Below are positions 60,280-64,000 of a DNA stretch of 64,000 bases, in pieces. Made by a program: the position numbers and the translations under genes. The notes under the pieces were generated by a model. That model saw only the letters and a program-made list of their open reading frames with translations. It did no database searches and had not been told where the DNA came from. Positions within the stretch are counted from its first letter, which is position 1; every line of letters begins with the position of its first letter. The stretch comes from Monilinia fructicola (lineage: Eukaryota; Ascomycota; Leotiomycetes; Helotiales; Sclerotiniaceae), in contig VICG01000009.1 of assembly GCA_008692225.1 (NCBI GenBank), positions 2,255,001-2,319,000 on the forward strand, in the 5' to 3' direction.

Positions 60280-61062
60280 AGTTTGTTTGATGTCTACGGA
60301 GTACTGTGCTTGTAGTAGATTTCAGGTTTCATGAAAACACGGTTCATCAATTGGTTGAGGATGTCATCAAACTATTGAATTATGGGATTATGCGTGATTG
60401 AAAGGAAACCTATCGCAACTCGTTATGAAGAGTAGTTGTGGTATATAAATGGATCTCTAATTTATTTACTTCCCCTTTTGGATCTTTAAACCAGGGGAAA
60501 CGTTTCACCGCTTGGCATTATGCTGTGTATTGAATTACGTAAGCAATCTTTTATCTCCATCCAACCTCAATCAAAGCTCTAGACCCATTAGCAGCCAAAA
60601 CTTTCTTCCAACATCACCTGGGCAACATTGGAAAGAGTCATTCATTCATTCATCCGTTCATTCATCCATTCACATACAGCCTTTGACTGTATTCAATACG
60701 AGAGATTCGCAAGATTGAATCCATAAACCTTCTCGGGTACTATATCCCTGGTATTTTGAGCCATCATCAATCATTCAAGCTTTCACAACTTGTCCGACAT
60801 TTGATTACCTTTGGCGTGTATACGCTCAAGGTTTCCCTGCAAGGAGAGTCATTGTATCTCAGGATAACTGCTTTGCTTGATTCCTTGTTTTCGAAGGTTG
60901 AAATACGAGGTAGGATATTCCAATTTGTCAAAAACACGTCTCCTACGACAGTGTCTGGTCTCTGGAATCTCTCAACAAGTATCTCTTGAAAAGCGATTAC
61001 CAAAGATTTCTCGAATATGGAATAAACTTTGTAACTTTGGTTACGGAACGTAGTTCAAAATT
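60280..61062. promoter_or_regulatory. Divergent intergenic region
   Basis: Upstream sequence of the ZRG17-type gene (-) and the membrane protein gene (+). Contains a CATTCATTCATC repeat near 60643-60670. No specific element is proven. Confidence 0.4.
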
Positions 61063-62142
61063 ATGGAGAAGGAGGTTGAGAAGGAGGTTGGTACAAACGG
61101 TGTTTCACATGATCATCCTGGGGTATTGGTCAACGAACCCGAAGAGATTCAATTCGAACATAGACCTGGAGGTCACAGAAGAACATTATCTGGAAGTATC
61201 ATGTCAAAATTATCATTCCTTTCGGGACCCCGTCGTCCCGAATCACCTCCTCATGATGAATCGATGTCATCCAAAAGGTCAACTAGTAGAGCTATGGCTG
61301 TTGCGGTTCAACAACAGAAGACTAGGAGAAGGAAAGGTTCATTGAGGAAAGCTGCATTGCTTGGTCGAGGAGCGCAAAGAGATCGAAAAGAATCTAAGAT
61401 GATTTCTCTTGATTCCAATCAACACAGTCAATACTCTGGCAATTCTATACTGGGTCATACACCACCCGAGAATATTCGACCTGTGAATCTTGGCTTAGGA
61501 ATATCAGACGAAACTCCTCGTCCTTCCATGGAAGGTCTAGCAAATCGAAACAATAATACTTTAATATTACCTATCAAAACTCTTCCGATGGGTGCTAATG
61601 ATCATATCATCACATCACCAACGACCGCTACAAGTCCTACTTTGACTTACACATCCACTACCGATGAAGAGGATGTGCTTAGTTTCCCATCACATATTCT
61701 ACCATCTGCAGCTCGTGCATTACCACCATCACCTAGTTCAGATTCCTACTTTCCACCCGGTGCTGGATCTGTAATTCGTCGTCGACCATCTCAAAAACAA
61801 AAGTCACCCTTATCAATAGGTGGATTATCTGCAAGTCCACTTCCTTTACCCGATGCCGAATGGGATTATTCAGAAACTGAATGGTGGGGTTGGGTTATAT
61901 TAATTGTAACATGGATTGTCTTTGTTACTGGTATGGGTTCATGCTTAGGAGTATGGAGTTGGGCTTGGGATGTTGGGGAAACTCCATACGCACCACCTGA
62001 ATTGGAGGATGATCCTACATTACCGATTGTTGGGTATTATCCTGCGTTGATAATTTTAACGACAGTCATGGCTTGGGTTTGGGTGGTTGTTGCTTGGGTT
62101 GGTATGAAATATTTTCGACATGCCAAAATTAGTGGGGATTGA
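61063..62142 (+). CDS. Conserved-looking fungal membrane protein, function unknown
   Basis: Single exon, 359 residues, ATG at 61063. The N-terminal about 265 residues are polar and Ser/Pro/Arg-rich with SKLSFLSGPRRPESPPHDES and TRRRKGSLRKAALLGRG, probably cytosolic and phosphorylatable. The C-terminal about 95 residues contain two transmembrane segments: WDYSETEWWGWVILIVTWIV (with FVTGMGSCLGVWSWAWDVG) and VGYYPALIILTTVMAWVWVV, separated by an acidic Pro-rich loop (ETPYAPPELEDDPTLP). The Trp-rich membrane part looks well conserved in type, but I cannot assign a function. No frame breaks. Confidence 0.7.
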   Translation: MEKEVEKEVGTNGVSHDHPGVLVNEPEEIQFEHRPGGHRRTLSGSIMSKLSFLSGPRRPESPPHDESMSSKRSTSRAMAVAVQQQKTRRRKGSLRKAALLGRGAQRDRKESKMISLDSNQHSQYSGNSILGHTPPENIRPVNLGLGISDETPRPSMEGLANRNNNTLILPIKTLPMGANDHIITSPTTATSPTLTYTSTTDEEDVLSFPSHILPSAARALPPSPSSDSYFPPGAGSVIRRRPSQKQKSPLSIGGLSASPLPLPDAEWDYSETEWWGWVILIVTWIVFVTGMGSCLGVWSWAWDVGETPYAPPELEDDPTLPIVGYYPALIILTTVMAWVWVVVAWVGMKYFRHAKISGD

Positions 62143-63532
62143 GATGGCCATATATTTAATGATAATATTAATATACCGATCATGAAAGGAGAAAGAATTC
62201 AAGGTCTTGTGAGAACCATGGAACTTTTCGATTAATGTTCTTATGGTACCAATTCTAATTCGACAATTTTCAAGTTGACAATTAAGCCGACCATTTTTAA
62301 GTCAACCAATGTCAAGGACTGCATTGAGCAGGAAAGACGAGAGCTACTATTCATGATTATGGAAAAGATGAAGTAGTCTATCTTACCTCCCTCTATGGAA
62401 GTTCCGAAACTTCAAGGAGAGCCCACCAGTGGCCCTGGAGAGATGTTCAAATGCTATAAATAGCTTTTTGGATCAGGACCACCCGAATTACTGAGAAGGT
62501 GATGGTGAATACTCAAGTATTATGTGTATTACCTTATTTCAATGTAGTCTACATTGGTATTCATGGATGTTTGTTTATCACATGAGCAGATGGATGAATC
62601 TTGGAGTTGTCTATTATCAATTGAACCTGAGGAAGAAACAGGATTTCCCATCGAAATTGGAGGAATCTGATAAATCAATACTTTCCTTGATTTCCGTCTA
62701 TACAGAGGGGCTCTTGGTGTGGTAACCCAGTCTTGGGGGTTATCTAATGGAGGACAGCGCAATCCTTTTGCTACTTTTTCAAGAGGATAAGTCTCTCTCT
62801 ACACATTGTTCTGAAGATGTTCAAAGATGCCTAGTAAAGATTCTGTGGGATCTTGTGCTTCCGTAGAGTCCAAAAGCTAGAGGAAGTACAAGTTGATAGT
62901 AATGGAATGTGGGTGAATGGATTAAGAGGGTGGAAGTCTGTGTTACATTGCCACGACCAACATCGACTGGAATACAAGGGGATGCATTACTGCTGTTGTG
63001 AAAGGGAAGCGCTGTGATGTCCGGGTATTGTCAGTTGAGATATAAAACTATGTATATCTCATCTGTTCGTTTCTTCAACATAGCAGTCTTGATATTTGAG
63101 GTATCAATATTGAATATATCGCTAATGCCGTCATCTCTCGCTTGTAAATATAGAGCTCATCCCCGATGTACAGAGCAGTAACCTATGAATTTGACATATA
63201 TCATAAATCGTTCCTCACTCTGAAAGTCTTAAAAGTATGTATATATGAGGTTGGAAGATATTTGCTATCAATCCAAACTGACAACATCAATTAGATTAAT
63301 TTGATCAACCTCCTCACAAATGCCATGAGGTTACGAGTAGGTTATGTTTGATTACATAATTTCACATCGCCCACAGCTTTCTGCCCAGGCGGTGAATCCT
63401 CCAACCCATGGCAAACTGGTCCGAGCTCGAAAAAAAGATTCCCTCAATCAAAAAATAATTCTTGAATTTGACAAGCTCAATCATCAATCAATACGACTCA
63501 ATTCCCAATTGAGAGTACAACGCATCGACAAT
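62143..63532. other. Intergenic, no supported gene
   Basis: About 1.4 kb with no convincing frame or repeat; includes the upstream region of EBP2. Confidence 0.5.
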
Positions 63533-64000
63533 ATGGTCACCAAGAGTAGATTGAAGATGGCTCTTGCAGCCGATAAGAAGATTGATTTCCAAAAATTACA
63601 TCAGAAGAAGGTGGCTAAGCTTGCGAGAAAAGGAAAGGTTGAGAAGGGAGGGGAGAAGAGTGAGAAGAGTGAGAAGCGTGAGAAGAAGGGAAAGGTTGAG
63701 CAGGAATGGGAAGATGTTGAGAAGAGAGTCAAGATGAGGATTCGGAAGAGGGTGATAGTGAAGATGAGGAGGAAGAGGAAGATGAAGAGGGAAATGGTCC
63801 TACCGAGGTATTGATTTGCACTTTCGCATCCGTTATCTCTTGGTACTAACGATCCCGCAGATTGATTTCGCAGCCATCGACGAGAGCGATAGCGATTCTT
63901 CTGTTGGCGGGGATGAAGACGAGGAGGATAATGAAGAGGAAGATGAAGACGATGAAGATATCCCCATGTCCGATCTCGAAGACCTCGATGACGAAGAGAG
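63533..64000 (+). CDS. EBP2: rRNA-processing factor EBP2, 5' part, cut by window end; one frame break
   Basis: Nucleolar protein required for 27S pre-rRNA processing and 60S subunit assembly. Exon 1 is 63533-63807 and exon 2 starts at 63861; intron 63808-63860 has a TACTAAC branch site. Begins MVTKSRLKMALAADKKIDFQ, the family N-terminus, then a Lys-rich segment (KVAKLARKGKVEK). Near 63722 one base appears missing: the acidic continuation ESQDEDSEEGDSEDEEEEED lies in another frame and joins through the intron to IDFAAIDESDSDSS and IPMSDLEDLDDEE, the start of the conserved core. The EBP2 domain itself lies beyond the window. An upstream in-frame ATG exists at 63344, but the conserved start is MVTKS. 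Confidence 0.82.

Noticed and set aside
1..64000. CRISPR arrays, retrotransposon or DNA transposon coding regions, rRNA genes
   Set aside because: None seen: no reverse transcriptase, integrase or transposase motifs, no spacer-repeat structure and no rRNA segments were recognised.

Overview
The window is nuclear DNA of a filamentous ascomycete. Genes carry short GT-AG introns (mostly 41-160 bp, several with TACTAAC-like branch sites), occur on both strands without operons, and are separated by long AT-rich intergenic stretches full of simple repeats. The gene set (binuclear zinc cluster factor, OCH1-like GT32, 2EXR/F-box-like protein, Pezizomycotina-type membrane proteins) and its style suggest Leotiomycetes, possibly Sclerotiniaceae. 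That placement is inference; no database search was run.

Layout. 0-3 kb: end of an unrecognised gene (+) and an FAD monooxygenase (-). 3.7-5.8 kb: RNA polymerase III subunit RPC4 (-). 6.7-9.7 kb: no intact gene, but a degenerate Cys/Tyr repeat region and an open frame broken by one TGA. 10.4-12.7 kb: two small membrane proteins (+). 14.8-17.1 kb: mitochondrial aspartate/glutamate carrier with EF-hands (-). 17.1-20.4 kb: AT-rich repeat desert. 20.5-22.9 kb: mitotic B-type cyclin (-). 28.3-30.4 kb: transcription factor with a C-terminal Zn2Cys6 cluster (+). 30.5-35.5 kb: repeat-rich, with one secreted-protein-like remnant. 35.5 kb: GT32 glycosyltransferase (+). 39.8-41.9 kb: F-box-like protein (-) and cystinosin-type PQ-loop transporter (+), divergent. 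42.3 kb: intron-containing tRNA-Phe. 43.8-45.6 kb: amino acid permease (+). 46.4-47.1 kb: NF-YA/Hap2-like protein lacking the DNA-binding half (-). 48.4-51.8 kb: two unrecognised Cys-rich genes. 52.1-54.1 kb: DUG3-type glutamine amidotransferase (-). 55.3-58.3 kb: dynamin-like GTPase MGM1 (+). 58.8-60.3 kb: ZRG17-type zinc transporter subunit (-). 61.1 kb: membrane protein (+). 63.5 kb to the end: EBP2 ribosome-biogenesis factor (+, cut by the window edge).

The most consistent unexpected signal is a series of single-base frame breaks. I count 16 in nine genes, seven of them in the carrier gene alone. Most are one-base excesses in short homopolymers. In every completely contained gene the net shift is exactly what restores a total length divisible by three. 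The genes are otherwise well conserved, so sequence or assembly error is the simplest reading. Seven other multi-hundred-codon genes have no break.

Functionally the genes are mostly housekeeping: mitochondrial shape and metabolite exchange (MGM1, carrier), cell cycle (cyclin B), Pol III and ribosome production (RPC4, EBP2), and transport or salvage (permease, cystinosin, ZRG17, DUG3). No secondary-metabolite cluster, transposon coding region or CRISPR was found.
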